From Croceibacterium aestuarii (GTDB lineage: Bacteria > Pseudomonadota > Alphaproteobacteria > Sphingomonadales > Sphingomonadaceae), in contig NZ_CP131039.1 in the NCBI RefSeq assembly GCF_030657335.1, positions 1,442,501 to 1,506,500 of the forward strand: a stretch of DNA of 64,000 nt, in the 5' to 3' direction. Below, piece after piece: positions 20,355 through 29,736 of this stretch (the stretch's first letter is position 1; each line of letters opens with the position of its first letter). The notes below the pieces were generated by a model that was given only the letters and a program-made list of their open reading frames with translations, was not told the origin of the DNA and searched no databases. A program made the position numbers and the translations under genes.

Positions 20355-21496
20355 TGCCGCAACAGATCCCGGCCGACGATCATGCGCATGATCTGGTTGG
20401 TGCCCTCCAGGATCGAATGGACCCGCAGATCGCGCCAGAAGCGCTCGATCGGGTAGTCTCGCAGGTAGCCATACCCGCCGAACAGTTGCAGCGCGTCGTT
20501 GACCACGGCCGAGCACTCGTCGGTGGCGAAGCGCTTGGCCATGGCGGCGAAGCGGGTCTTGTCGGGCGCGTTCTCGGTGACCTTGGCGGCGGCGAGGTAG
20601 AGCAGCGCGCGGCTCGCCTCGAGCCGGGTGGCCATGTCGGCCAGCGTGAATTGGGTGTTCTGGAACTCGGCGAGCGCCTGGCCGAACTGCTTGCGCTCCT
20701 TGGTGTACCTGACCGCCTCGTCGAGGCAGCGCTGCGCGCCGCCGAGCGAGCAGGCGCCGATGTTGAGCCGCCCGCCGTCGAGCCCCATCATGGCGATACG
20801 GAAACCTTCGCCTTCCCCGCCGACCATGTTTTCCGCCGGCACGCGGACGTTATCGAGGTTGAGCGCCGCGGTCGGCTGCGAATGCCAGCCGAGCTTCTTC
20901 TCCTGCGCGCCGAAGCTGACGCCTGCCATGTTCTTTTCGATGACCATGCACGAGATGCCCTTGGGCCCGTCCTCGCCCGTGCGGACCATGGTCACGTAGA
21001 CCTCGTTCTCGCCGCCGCCGGAGATGAACTGCTTGGTTCCGCTGACCAGCCAGTCGTCGCCGTCCTTCACCGCCTTCGTCTTCAGCGCCGCCGCGTCCGA
21101 TCCGCTCGACGGTTCGGTCAGGCAATAGCTGGCGATCTGCTCCATGCCGATCAGGCGGGGCAGGTACTTGTCCTTGACCGCCTGGCTGCCGAAGCGGTCG
21201 ATCATCCAGCTGGCCATGTTGTGGATCGAGATGAACGCGCTGGTCGAAGGGCAGCCGTAGGCCATCGCCTCCATGATCAGCGCACTTTCGAGCCGGCCGA
21301 GGCCGATGCCGCCCGATTCCTCGCTGACGTAGATCGAGCCGAAGCCGAGTTCGGCCGCCTTCCTGATGGTCTCGCGCGGGAAGATGTGCTCCTCGTCCCA
21401 CTTCGCGGCGTGGGGCGTGATCTCGTCGGCGGTGAAGCGCTGCGCCATTTCCTGGATGGCGAGCTGGTCGTCGGTAAGGGCGAACTGTCCGGTCAT
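20351..21496 (-). CDS. Acyl-CoA dehydrogenase, probably isobutyryl-CoA dehydrogenase
   Basis: This 381-residue FAD flavoprotein oxidises an acyl-CoA to its 2,3-enoyl-CoA and passes electrons to ETF. It has the two acyl-CoA dehydrogenase signatures, ASYCLTEPSSGSDAAALKTK (about 127-146) and the C-terminal QLFGGYGYLRDYPIERFWRD (about 333-352). The ILEGTNQIM segment follows at about 361-369. Isobutyryl-CoA specificity is inferred from the coupled 3-hydroxyisobutyryl-CoA hydrolase. The start at 21496 is placed because AGAGGA directly precedes it; a more upstream ATG would put that site inside the coding sequence. Confidence 0.88.
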   Translation of the reverse strand: MTGQFALTDDQLAIQEMAQRFTADEITPHAAKWDEEHIFPRETIRKAAELGFGSIYVSEESGGIGLGRLESALIMEAMAYGCPSTSAFISIHNMASWMIDRFGSQAVKDKYLPRLIGMEQIASYCLTEPSSGSDAAALKTKAVKDGDDWLVSGTKQFISGGGENEVYVTMVRTGEDGPKGISCMVIEKNMAGVSFGAQEKKLGWHSQPTAALNLDNVRVPAENMVGGEGEGFRIAMMGLDGGRLNIGACSLGGAQRCLDEAVRYTKERKQFGQALAEFQNTQFTLADMATRLEASRALLYLAAAKVTENAPDKTRFAAMAKRFATDECSAVVNDALQLFGGYGYLRDYPIERFWRDLRVHSILEGTNQIMRMIVGRDLLRQ

Positions 21497-21548
21497 GAGG
21501 TCCTCTTGCAAAGGCCCATGCCGCGAAGCCGTTTCACATGCAACCGTC

Positions 21549-21833
21549 TCAGCTGCAGCTAACCTTGGTGATGACCATGTCGTCGTCGTAGCTCACGGTC
21601 AGTCGGTCGGGGCGGAAGTCCATCGTCACCGCGGTGCGTGGCGGTACCCAGCGCAGCGTCTTCGCGCCGGTGGCGAGGAGGAGGTTGTGTCCGGTCTCGG
21701 TGGTCGCCTTTTGTCCTTCGAAGCGCTGACCCTTGACGAGGTTGCACGTTCCACCGGCGTCGCGCACATCCGTCGTGGTGCAGGCGGACAGCGCTCCGAG
21801 GGCCAGGACGGACAAAGGGGCAAGCACTTTCAT
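21549..21833 (-). CDS. Lipoprotein with peptidase inhibitor I78 domain
   Basis: This 94-residue protein has a lipoprotein signal (MKVLAPLSVLALGALSAC, lipid-modified Cys18). Its compact domain matches the I78 inhibitor family: CNLVKGQRFEGQKATTETGH, then GAKTLRWVPPRTAVTMDF, RLTVSYDD and a terminal ITKVSC. The two outer cysteines (Cys30 and Cys93) probably form the family's disulfide. Family members inhibit secreted serine proteases, so this one may guard the envelope. Its ATG overlaps the stop of the RidA gene (TGATG). Confidence 0.85.
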   Translation of the reverse strand: MKVLAPLSVLALGALSACTTTDVRDAGGTCNLVKGQRFEGQKATTETGHNLLLATGAKTLRWVPPRTAVTMDFRPDRLTVSYDDDMVITKVSCS

Positions 21834-22222
21834 CAATCGTCTCCAATAACCGCTTCGGCCTCGATTTCGACCTTCCAGCTCGGATGATAAAGTGCCGCAA
21901 CGGCAACGAGAGTTCCCGTTGGCCGAACATGGCCGAGCGCGCGGGTGAAGGCGGCGGTGATGGCGTCGGCATCCTTTATGTCGCTGGCGAACATGCGCAC
22001 GCGTACGACATCCTCGATCGTCCCGCCAAGCTCCTCGATATAGCCCTTGATCATTGCGAAACACCTGTCGGCCTGCTTGCCGGCGTCAGGCGATACGGAG
22101 CCGTCCTCCTCGACGCCGACGGTGCCGGCGCAGACGATGCGGTTGCCGGTACGCAGGGCGCGGGTGAAGCCGGCCTGCTCCTCGAACGGAGAGAGCGGCG
22201 GGATGCGGGTGCGCTTGCTCAT
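21833..22222 (-). CDS. RidA/YjgF/YER057c/UK114 family protein
   Basis: This 129-residue enamine/imine deaminase-family protein starts at MSKRTRIPPLSPFEEQAGFT. The family core is visible in NRIVCAGTVG, QADRCFAMIKGYIEELGGTI, the VVRVRMFASDI strand and the C-terminal RPTGTLVAVAALYHPSWKVE with its binding-pocket arginine. RidA proteins usually clear reactive enamines made by PLP enzymes. This one has a short insertion (VEEDGSVSPDAGKQ) and may have another substrate. It is bracketed by two lipoprotein genes with overlapping stops and starts. Confidence 0.88.
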   Translation of the reverse strand: MSKRTRIPPLSPFEEQAGFTRALRTGNRIVCAGTVGVEEDGSVSPDAGKQADRCFAMIKGYIEELGGTIEDVVRVRMFASDIKDADAITAAFTRALGHVRPTGTLVAVAALYHPSWKVEIEAEAVIGDD

Positions 22223-22653
22223 TCGCACTTCATATAGTCGAACGGGGTGGTCGATGCACCCTCGCCGAATTCGCGGCGCACTAGCACCTTGCCGTCGTCG
22301 CGCAGGTCGAGGATTTCGTCGCGCTTCCAATTCATGCCTTCGCCGGCGAACGAGAAGTTTCCGCGCAGGCGGCCCTGCGTGGCTTCCGTCACTTCATCGA
22401 GCGTCCCGACCGATTCGTAAAACTTGAGCGTTTTCGAATCGACTGTCAGCAGTCCCTTGTCGTCGCCCTGGGTGGTGGTGCAATCGTTCGGCGACAGGCC
22501 CCAGCGCCCCTGGAACTGCGCGGGGATTTCCGTCGGCAGAGGGGTGGGCGTCGGTGCGGCCGACGGCTGTTCGGCGGGGGTCTCGTCGGTTTGCGAACCG
22601 CAAGCGGCGAGAGCTAGGGCAAGGGCAGTAACGGGCAGGGCGAGAATTCGCAT
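22219..22653 (-). CDS. Small lipoprotein of unknown function
   Basis: This 144-residue protein has a lipobox (MRILALPVTALALALAACGS, Cys18) and a proline/threonine-rich linker (about 26-47). The folded remainder (FQGRWGLSPNDCTTTQGDDK onward, ending DYMKCE) looks like a small beta barrel with a Cys pair. I do not recognise a named family; similar lipoproteins are common in sphingomonads. The start is set by GGAG nine bases before the ATG at 22653; another ATG lies 15 bases upstream. The stop overlaps the RidA start (ATGA). Confidence 0.75.
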   Translation of the reverse strand: MRILALPVTALALALAACGSQTDETPAEQPSAAPTPTPLPTEIPAQFQGRWGLSPNDCTTTQGDDKGLLTVDSKTLKFYESVGTLDEVTEATQGRLRGNFSFAGEGMNWKRDEILDLRDDGKVLVRREFGEGASTTPFDYMKCE

Positions 22654-22758
22654 TCGGTTGGTCTCCATAAGGGTTTGCCCTTGCAACACGCAAGCGGCTG
22701 AACCTTTCCTGTAACGGCGAAAAAACCCGTGTTAGGGACCCGCGCGAAGGAGAACGAA

Positions 22759-23217
22759 ATGGCCGGATTGTGGCTTGAGGAATTCGAGGTCGGACAGGTG
22801 TTCGACCACCCGCTGCGGCGCACGCTGACCGAGACCGACAACCTGCTGATCAGCGCGCTGACCCACAACCCGGCGCCGCTGCACCTCGATGCCGAATACA
22901 TGAAGGGAACCGAATATGGCCGGATCCTGTTCAATTCGTGCTTCACGCTCGCGCTGATGGTGGGGATTAGCGTCAACGACACGACCCAGGGTACGTCGGT
23001 CGCTAACCTCGGCTGGGACGAGGTGCGCTTTCCCGCCCCGCTGTTCGTCGGCGACACCGTGCGGATCGAGACCGAAGTGCTCGAGGTGCGCGAAAGCAAG
23101 TCGCGGCCCGACCAGGGCATCGTCACCTTCGCCCACCGGGCGTACAATCAGGACGGTGTGCTGTGCGCGCAGTGCAAGCGGGCGAGCTTGCAGCGCAAGC
23201 GCCCGGTCGCTATGTAA
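22759..23217 (+). CDS. MaoC family hydratase/dehydratase
   Basis: This 152-residue hot-dog-fold protein acts on acyl-CoA thioesters, normally as an (R)-specific or mesaconyl-type enoyl hydratase. The MaoC motif is present: FDHPLRRTLTETDNLLISAL (about 15-34), then THNPAPLHLDAEYMKGTEYG (about 35-54), which holds the catalytic Asp and His. The start follows AAGGAGAACGAA. A TauD-type dioxygenase starts 30 bases after its end on the same strand, so the two are probably cotranscribed. The substrate is unknown. Confidence 0.87.
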   Translation: MAGLWLEEFEVGQVFDHPLRRTLTETDNLLISALTHNPAPLHLDAEYMKGTEYGRILFNSCFTLALMVGISVNDTTQGTSVANLGWDEVRFPAPLFVGDTVRIETEVLEVRESKSRPDQGIVTFAHRAYNQDGVLCAQCKRASLQRKRPVAM

Positions 23218-23247
23218 TTAGCAAGCTAATAAACCCGGAGAGGCGCC

Positions 23248-24195
23248 ATGCCGCTGAAAGTCGAACCCATCCTGCCGCGCTTCGGCGCCGTGTGCACCGG
23301 TCTCGACCTGACCCGCAAGCTGGCCGCCGACGAGGTGAAGCAGGTCACGGACGCCATGGACACCTGGGGCGTGACGGTCTGGCCCGACACCCGGATGTCG
23401 GATGAAGACCACGTCGAGTTCAGCCGCAATTTCGGTTACCTCGAACGCGTCCCGGTGCGCGAGAACATCAGGTACCGCCTGCCGTTCCGCGAGCTGTTCG
23501 ACGCCAGCAACCTCAATCCCGAAGGCGAGATCACGCAGGACCCGGCGGCAATTCAATACCGCAAGGGCGACCGGCTGTGGCACACCGACAGCGCCTTCAT
23601 GGAAAAGCGCACCAGCTATTCGCTGCTTCTGGCGCACAGCGTCCCGCCCGAAGGCGGCGAGACCTGGTTCGCCGATACCCGCAGCGCCTACGATGACCTG
23701 CCGCAGGACATGAAGGATTTCCTCGAGGACAAAATCGGGATCAATTCGCTGTGGTGGAGCCGCAAGCAGGCCGGGGCGGACATTCCCGACGAGGAAATCG
23801 ACAGCCGCTTCAAGGCGCGCCACCCGCTGGTCCACGTCCACAAGGGCTCGGGCCGCAAGGCGCTGTTCATTGCCGCGCACACCATGGACATCGAGGGCAT
23901 GGAGAAGGAGGCGGGGCGCCACCTGATCCGCGACCTTATCGAGCATTGCACCCAGCCGCAGTACACCTTCAGCCACAGCTGGAAGGTCGGCGACATGGTC
24001 ATTTGGGACAACCTGTGCTCGATGCACCGCGGCGGCGAATACGACTATTCGAAGTACAAGCGCGACATGCGCCGCACCACTGTGCGCGAAGGGACCGAAC
24101 CGCACACTCAGGACCTCGACGACCAGTTCAGCGTGCTGTTCGCGAACAGCCCGAAGGTGGTCGACATCCAAGGCGCGCGCGTGGCGGGGCGGTAG
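23248..24195 (+). CDS. TauD/TfdA family 2-oxoglutarate-dependent dioxygenase
   Basis: This 315-residue non-haem iron dioxygenase couples decarboxylation of 2-oxoglutarate to substrate hydroxylation. The iron facial triad is visible as His112-Thr-Asp114 in LWHTDSAFMEKR and His260 in DNLCSMHRGG. The 2-oxoglutarate-binding arginine is at about 275-276 (DMRRTTVR). It follows a MaoC hydratase and ends just before a palindromic repeat. Relatives attack taurine, alkyl sulfates, 2,4-D-like ethers and other carboxylates; the natural substrate here cannot be told from sequence. Confidence 0.9.
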   Translation: MPLKVEPILPRFGAVCTGLDLTRKLAADEVKQVTDAMDTWGVTVWPDTRMSDEDHVEFSRNFGYLERVPVRENIRYRLPFRELFDASNLNPEGEITQDPAAIQYRKGDRLWHTDSAFMEKRTSYSLLLAHSVPPEGGETWFADTRSAYDDLPQDMKDFLEDKIGINSLWWSRKQAGADIPDEEIDSRFKARHPLVHVHKGSGRKALFIAAHTMDIEGMEKEAGRHLIRDLIEHCTQPQYTFSHSWKVGDMVIWDNLCSMHRGGEYDYSKYKRDMRRTTVREGTEPHTQDLDDQFSVLFANSPKVVDIQGARVAGR

Positions 24196-24203
24196 GGATT
24201 CTA

Positions 24204-24309
24204 GCCCTCTCCCCTTCAGGGGAGAGGAAGGAGCCGCCAAGCGGCGGAAGGAGAGGGGATGTTGCGCAATTCCCCCTCTCCCAACCCTCTCCCCTGAAGG
24301 GGAGAGGGC
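24204..24309 (+). repeat. Paired palindromic repeat (inverted CCTCTCCCC units) between convergent genes
   Basis: Two hairpins with nearly the same stems flank about 55 bases. The first is cctctcccc-ttca-ggggagagg (24206-24227). The second is ccctctcccc-tgaa-ggggagaggg (24285-24308). The second is the reverse complement of the first, so the whole element is a larger inverted repeat. Such units are dispersed intergenic repeats in many alphaproteobacterial genomes. Placed between two convergent genes it may also act as a bidirectional terminator. Confidence 0.85.
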
Positions 24310-24317
24310 TTTCAGGT

Positions 24318-26108
<1,791 letters not shown>

Positions 26109-26130
26109 CGCGTCTCTCCTGGTTCCGCGC

Positions 26131-28458
26131 TTAATTTCTCAGGGGTTTGCCGGTTTCGAGCATCGTCTCGATCCGGGCCAGCGTGCGCGGATCGTGCAGC
26201 CGGGTCATGAATTCCTTGCGTTCGAGCGCGAGCATCTCGTTCTCGCTGATCGGCTGCACCGGGTCTCCGTCACCGCCGGTGAGGACCGTCGCCAGGGCGT
26301 CGGAGACGACCACGTCGTAATCGGTCGCAAGGCCGCGATTGTGGAAGTCGCTCACCGCCAGCATCAGCGCCGCCTTGCCGCTCGGTCCGGGCAGACGGAA
26401 TTCGGGCGGTTCGGGCGCGGTGTAGCCTTCGGCCAGCGCGAGCGCCTTCTGCTTGGCTTCGTAGAGCAGCCGGTCGCGGTTCATCGTCACGCCGTCGGCG
26501 GGCCGCAGGAACCCCAGCTCCTTGGCATTGGCGGCCGACTTGGAAACCGTGGCGGTCGAGACGATCTCGAACACCTTGGCCACCGCCGGCATCGGGCCGT
26601 TCGGCATCTTGGGCATCTTGCGCCAGCGGTCGAGCATCTCGCCGCAGCCGCCCCAGCCGGGGATCAGACCGACGCCGCATTCGACCAGGCCGACATAGAG
26701 CTCGGCATGGGCCTGGATGGCGTCGCAGTGGAGCAGGATTTCGCAGCCGCCGCCGAGCGCCATCCCGGCGGGCGCGCCGACGACCGGGAAGGGGGCGTAC
26801 TTGAGCGCCTTGTAGGCCATCTGTCCGCCGGCGACGAGCTGCTCGATCTCGGAATAGGCGGCGATGTTGTAAGCGAACAGCGCAAGGCCGAGATTGGCCC
26901 CGGCGGAGAAGTGGCTGCCCTCGTTGTAGACGACGAGCGCCTTATGGTCTTTCGCGACAAGATTGGCCGCCTGGCCGATCAGCTTCATCACTTCGCCGTC
27001 GAGCGCGTTCATCTTGCCAGTGAACTCGAGGCACACGACCCCGTCGCCGATATCCCACAGGGCGGCGCTGGAGTTCCTGAGCAGCGGCTTGGAAGCGCGC
27101 TTGATGTCTTCCAGCAGCAGGACGCCCTCGGCGCGCACGATGTCGTGGTACTCGCCATCGGTGCCGAGGTACTGCCGCTTGCCGTCCTCGATGCGGTAGA
27201 AGGTCTTGCCCGCGGCCAGCTTGAGCAGTTCGGGGACGGGCTTCCCGTCCTCCTCCAGCCGCTTGGCGACATAGTCGGCACCGAGCTTGTCGATCCACTC
27301 GAAAGGACCGAACTTCCAGTTGTAGCCGAGCTTCATCGCGTCATCGACGCCGACTATCGTATCGGAGATTTCCGGCACCAACAGCGCGGCGTAGGCGACG
27401 GTGTTGCCGAGTACCGTCCAGGCGTATTCGCCATACTTGCCCTCGGCCTCGACCAGCATCTTGAGGTCGCCTTTGGCCGCCGGGCCGACCGGCACGGCGG
27501 GGCGGGCGGCGGTGTGGTATTCGCCGGTATTGAGGTCGATCGCCTCGAGCGTGCGCTTGCCGCCGTCCTTGTTCATGCGGAAGAACCCGCCCTTGCCCTT
27601 GCGGCCGGTGAACCCGTCGGCGATCAGCTTCTCGATCAGCGGCTCGCTGCGGGCGATGGCCTGGTAGGGATCGTCCTTGGGCAGGGTGGACTGCAGGCTC
27701 GCCATGAGGTGCGGCTGCAGATCGAGCCCGACGAGGTCGACCAGCCCGAAGATGCCGGTCTTGGGCACGCCCATCGGCTTGCCAGCGATCGCGTCGGCCT
27801 CCTCGACCGACACGCCGAGGTCGAAGGCGGCGTTGACGCCGGTCTGGATCCAGTAGGTGCCGATGCGGTTGGCGATGAAGCCGGGGGTATCCTTAGCCCA
27901 GACCACACTCTTGCCGAGCGTGCGGTCGACGACAGTCTCGACCCTCTCGACGATCGCGGCGCTGGTGTGCTCGCTCGTCACCAGCTCGATCAGCCGCATG
28001 TAGCGCGGCGGGTTGAAGAAGTGGGTGATCAGGAAGGATTTCTTGAAATCGTCCGAGCGGCCTTCGGTGAGCATCGCCAACGGGATCGACGAGGTGTTCG
28101 AGCTGACCGGCGCGCCTTTCTTGCGGTGCTCTTCTAGCTTCTCGTAGAGCGAGCGCTTGATGTCGAGGTTCTCGATGATCGCCTCGACGATCCAGTCGCA
28201 TGTCGCGACCTTGTCGAGATCGTCCTCGATATTGCCGGTCTCGACCAGCTTGGCCGCGCCCCTGCTCATGAACGGGGCGGGCTCGGTCTTGAGCATCTTG
28301 GCCACCGCGCCTTCGGCAATGGCGCTGCGGTTGTCGCCTTCCTTGGCGGGGATATCGAGCAGCAGCACGGGCACGCCGGCGTTGGCGATCTGTGCGGCGA
28401 TGCCCGAGCCCATCACGCCCGAGCCGATGACGCAGACCTTTTGGATCGCCTCGGCCAT
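26131..28458 (-). CDS. 3-hydroxyacyl-CoA dehydrogenase/enoyl-CoA hydratase fusion (FadB/FadJ-type)
   Basis: This 775-residue bifunctional beta-oxidation enzyme has the dehydrogenase part first. The NAD-binding Rossmann loop is IGSGVMGSGIA (GxGxxG at 12-17), followed by the FLITHFFNPPRYMRLIELV segment and the 3HCDH C-terminal domains to about residue 420. The crotonase-fold hydratase domain occupies about 465-700, with the oxyanion-hole segments HFSAGANLGLAL and PAGMALGGGCEILLHCDA. This domain order is reversed relative to E. coli FadB but common in alphaproteobacteria. Its ATG at 28458 overlaps the thiolase stop (TAATG). A frame extending to 28863 is not used. Confidence 0.93.
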   Translation of the reverse strand: MAEAIQKVCVIGSGVMGSGIAAQIANAGVPVLLLDIPAKEGDNRSAIAEGAVAKMLKTEPAPFMSRGAAKLVETGNIEDDLDKVATCDWIVEAIIENLDIKRSLYEKLEEHRKKGAPVSSNTSSIPLAMLTEGRSDDFKKSFLITHFFNPPRYMRLIELVTSEHTSAAIVERVETVVDRTLGKSVVWAKDTPGFIANRIGTYWIQTGVNAAFDLGVSVEEADAIAGKPMGVPKTGIFGLVDLVGLDLQPHLMASLQSTLPKDDPYQAIARSEPLIEKLIADGFTGRKGKGGFFRMNKDGGKRTLEAIDLNTGEYHTAARPAVPVGPAAKGDLKMLVEAEGKYGEYAWTVLGNTVAYAALLVPEISDTIVGVDDAMKLGYNWKFGPFEWIDKLGADYVAKRLEEDGKPVPELLKLAAGKTFYRIEDGKRQYLGTDGEYHDIVRAEGVLLLEDIKRASKPLLRNSSAALWDIGDGVVCLEFTGKMNALDGEVMKLIGQAANLVAKDHKALVVYNEGSHFSAGANLGLALFAYNIAAYSEIEQLVAGGQMAYKALKYAPFPVVGAPAGMALGGGCEILLHCDAIQAHAELYVGLVECGVGLIPGWGGCGEMLDRWRKMPKMPNGPMPAVAKVFEIVSTATVSKSAANAKELGFLRPADGVTMNRDRLLYEAKQKALALAEGYTAPEPPEFRLPGPSGKAALMLAVSDFHNRGLATDYDVVVSDALATVLTGGDGDPVQPISENEMLALERKEFMTRLHDPRTLARIETMLETGKPLRN

Positions 28459-29591
28459 TACACGGACTCCAGCACGGTCGCGATGCCCTGGCCGCCGCCG
28501 ATGCACTGGGTGGCGAGGGCATACTTGCCCCCGTCGCGCTTCAGGATTTGCGCCGCCTTGCCGACGATCCGCGCACCGGTCGCACCGAGCGGGTGGCCGA
28601 TGGCGATGGCCCCGCCGTCGGGATTCACCTTGGCGCCGTCGAGCCCGAGGTCGCTCATGCAAGCCAGCGCCTGCGATGCGAAGGCTTCGTTGAGCTCGAT
28701 AACGGCGATGTCGTCGAAGCCGATGCCGGCACGCTCGACCGCCTTCTGCGAGGAGATCACGGGACCGAGCCCCATCACTTCGGGCGCGCAACCCGAAATG
28801 GCCACCGACTTGACCTTGGCGATCACGTCGAGGCCGTTTTCCTTCGCGAACTCGGCGCTGCACACCAGCAGCGCGGCGCAGCCGTCAGTCAGCGGAGAAG
28901 CGGTGCCCGCGGTCACCGTGCCTTGCGCATTGAACGCCGGCTTGAGCCCGGCAAGGCCCTCGGCGGTGGTGTCGGGGCGGATCGTGCCGTCCGTGTCGAT
29001 CACCGCATCCCCGATCTTGATGGGAATGATTTCCTCGTCGAACTTGCCGGCGGCGGCGGCGGCGGCAGCCTTCTTCTGGCTCTCGACGGCGAAGGCCTCC
29101 TGCTTCTCGCGCTCGATCCCGTACATCTTGGCGAGGTTCTCGGCCGTGTCGCCCATCGCGATGTAGGCATCGCTGGACTGGGCCAGCTTCGGATTGGGCA
29201 TCGGGTTGAAACCGCCCATCGGCACGCGGCTCATCGATTCGACGCCAGCGGCGATGAAGCATTCGCCAGCGCCCAGACAGATCTGTCCGGCGGCATAGTG
29301 CAGCGCGCTCATCGAGCTGCCGCAGAAGCGGTTCATCGTGATGCCGCCGATCGAATTGGGCAGGCCGGCGAGCAGAACCACGAGCCGCGCCATATTGAAG
29401 CCCTGTTCGCCTTCCGGGAAGGCGCAGCCAAGCGCCAGATCCTCGATCTTGGCGGTATCGACTCCGGTTTTGTCGATCAGTCCTTGGATCACCTGCGCCG
29501 CCATGTCGTCGGGCCGGACCTTCGCCAGCGCGCCCTTGTTTGCGGGGTGGAACGGGGAGCGGACGTAACCGGCGATGACGACTTCGGTCAT
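28458..29591 (-). CDS. Acetyl-CoA acyltransferase (thiolase)
   Basis: This 377-residue thiolase would carry out the last step of beta-oxidation, cleaving 3-ketoacyl-CoA with CoA. The catalytic residues are clear: Cys90 in TMNRFCGSSM, His333 in AIGHPLGATG and Cys363 in ATQCIGGGQG. It is the first gene of the minus-strand operon with the fused dehydrogenase/hydratase and the acyl-CoA dehydrogenase. It is divergent from an acyl-CoA ligase and MerR regulator. The promoter region between them carries a palindrome that probably controls both directions. Confidence 0.93.
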   Translation of the reverse strand: MTEVVIAGYVRSPFHPANKGALAKVRPDDMAAQVIQGLIDKTGVDTAKIEDLALGCAFPEGEQGFNMARLVVLLAGLPNSIGGITMNRFCGSSMSALHYAAGQICLGAGECFIAAGVESMSRVPMGGFNPMPNPKLAQSSDAYIAMGDTAENLAKMYGIEREKQEAFAVESQKKAAAAAAAGKFDEEIIPIKIGDAVIDTDGTIRPDTTAEGLAGLKPAFNAQGTVTAGTASPLTDGCAALLVCSAEFAKENGLDVIAKVKSVAISGCAPEVMGLGPVISSQKAVERAGIGFDDIAVIELNEAFASQALACMSDLGLDGAKVNPDGGAIAIGHPLGATGARIVGKAAQILKRDGGKYALATQCIGGGQGIATVLESV

Positions 29592-29660
29592 GGAGTGAAA
29601 GCCTCTCTGATGGGCGCGGGGAATCGGCCCGCGTCGGGATATTCCCTATAGGTGCGTGAA

Positions 29661-29676
29661 TTGACCTATACGTCAA
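29661..29676. promoter_or_regulatory. Candidate MerR-family operator in the divergent beta-oxidation promoter
   Basis: The palindrome TTGACCTATACGTCAA has 5-base arms (TTGAC/GTCAA) around six bases. It lies midway between the divergent thiolase and acyl-CoA ligase genes. MerR-type regulators of acyl-CoA catabolism (LiuR-like) bind palindromes of this sort, and a MerR gene ends the ligase operon. On the minus strand TTGACG could also serve as a -35 element, with TATAGG 20 bases further on. Confidence 0.55.
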
Positions 29677-29736
29677 GCGATTTTTGCGGCACAGTGCGAT
29701 TCGCGCGACCGGTTGCTGTCGCGTGAGGAGCGATGC

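Noticed and set aside
26194-28137. A 647-codon plus-strand frame over the dehydrogenase/hydratase fusion gene
   Set aside because: There is no signature of a real protein, and the opposite strand holds an intact beta-oxidation enzyme.
29645-29652. Short palindrome CCTATAGG near the thiolase promoter
   Set aside because: It is too short to call an operator; it more likely contains the -10 region of the thiolase promoter.
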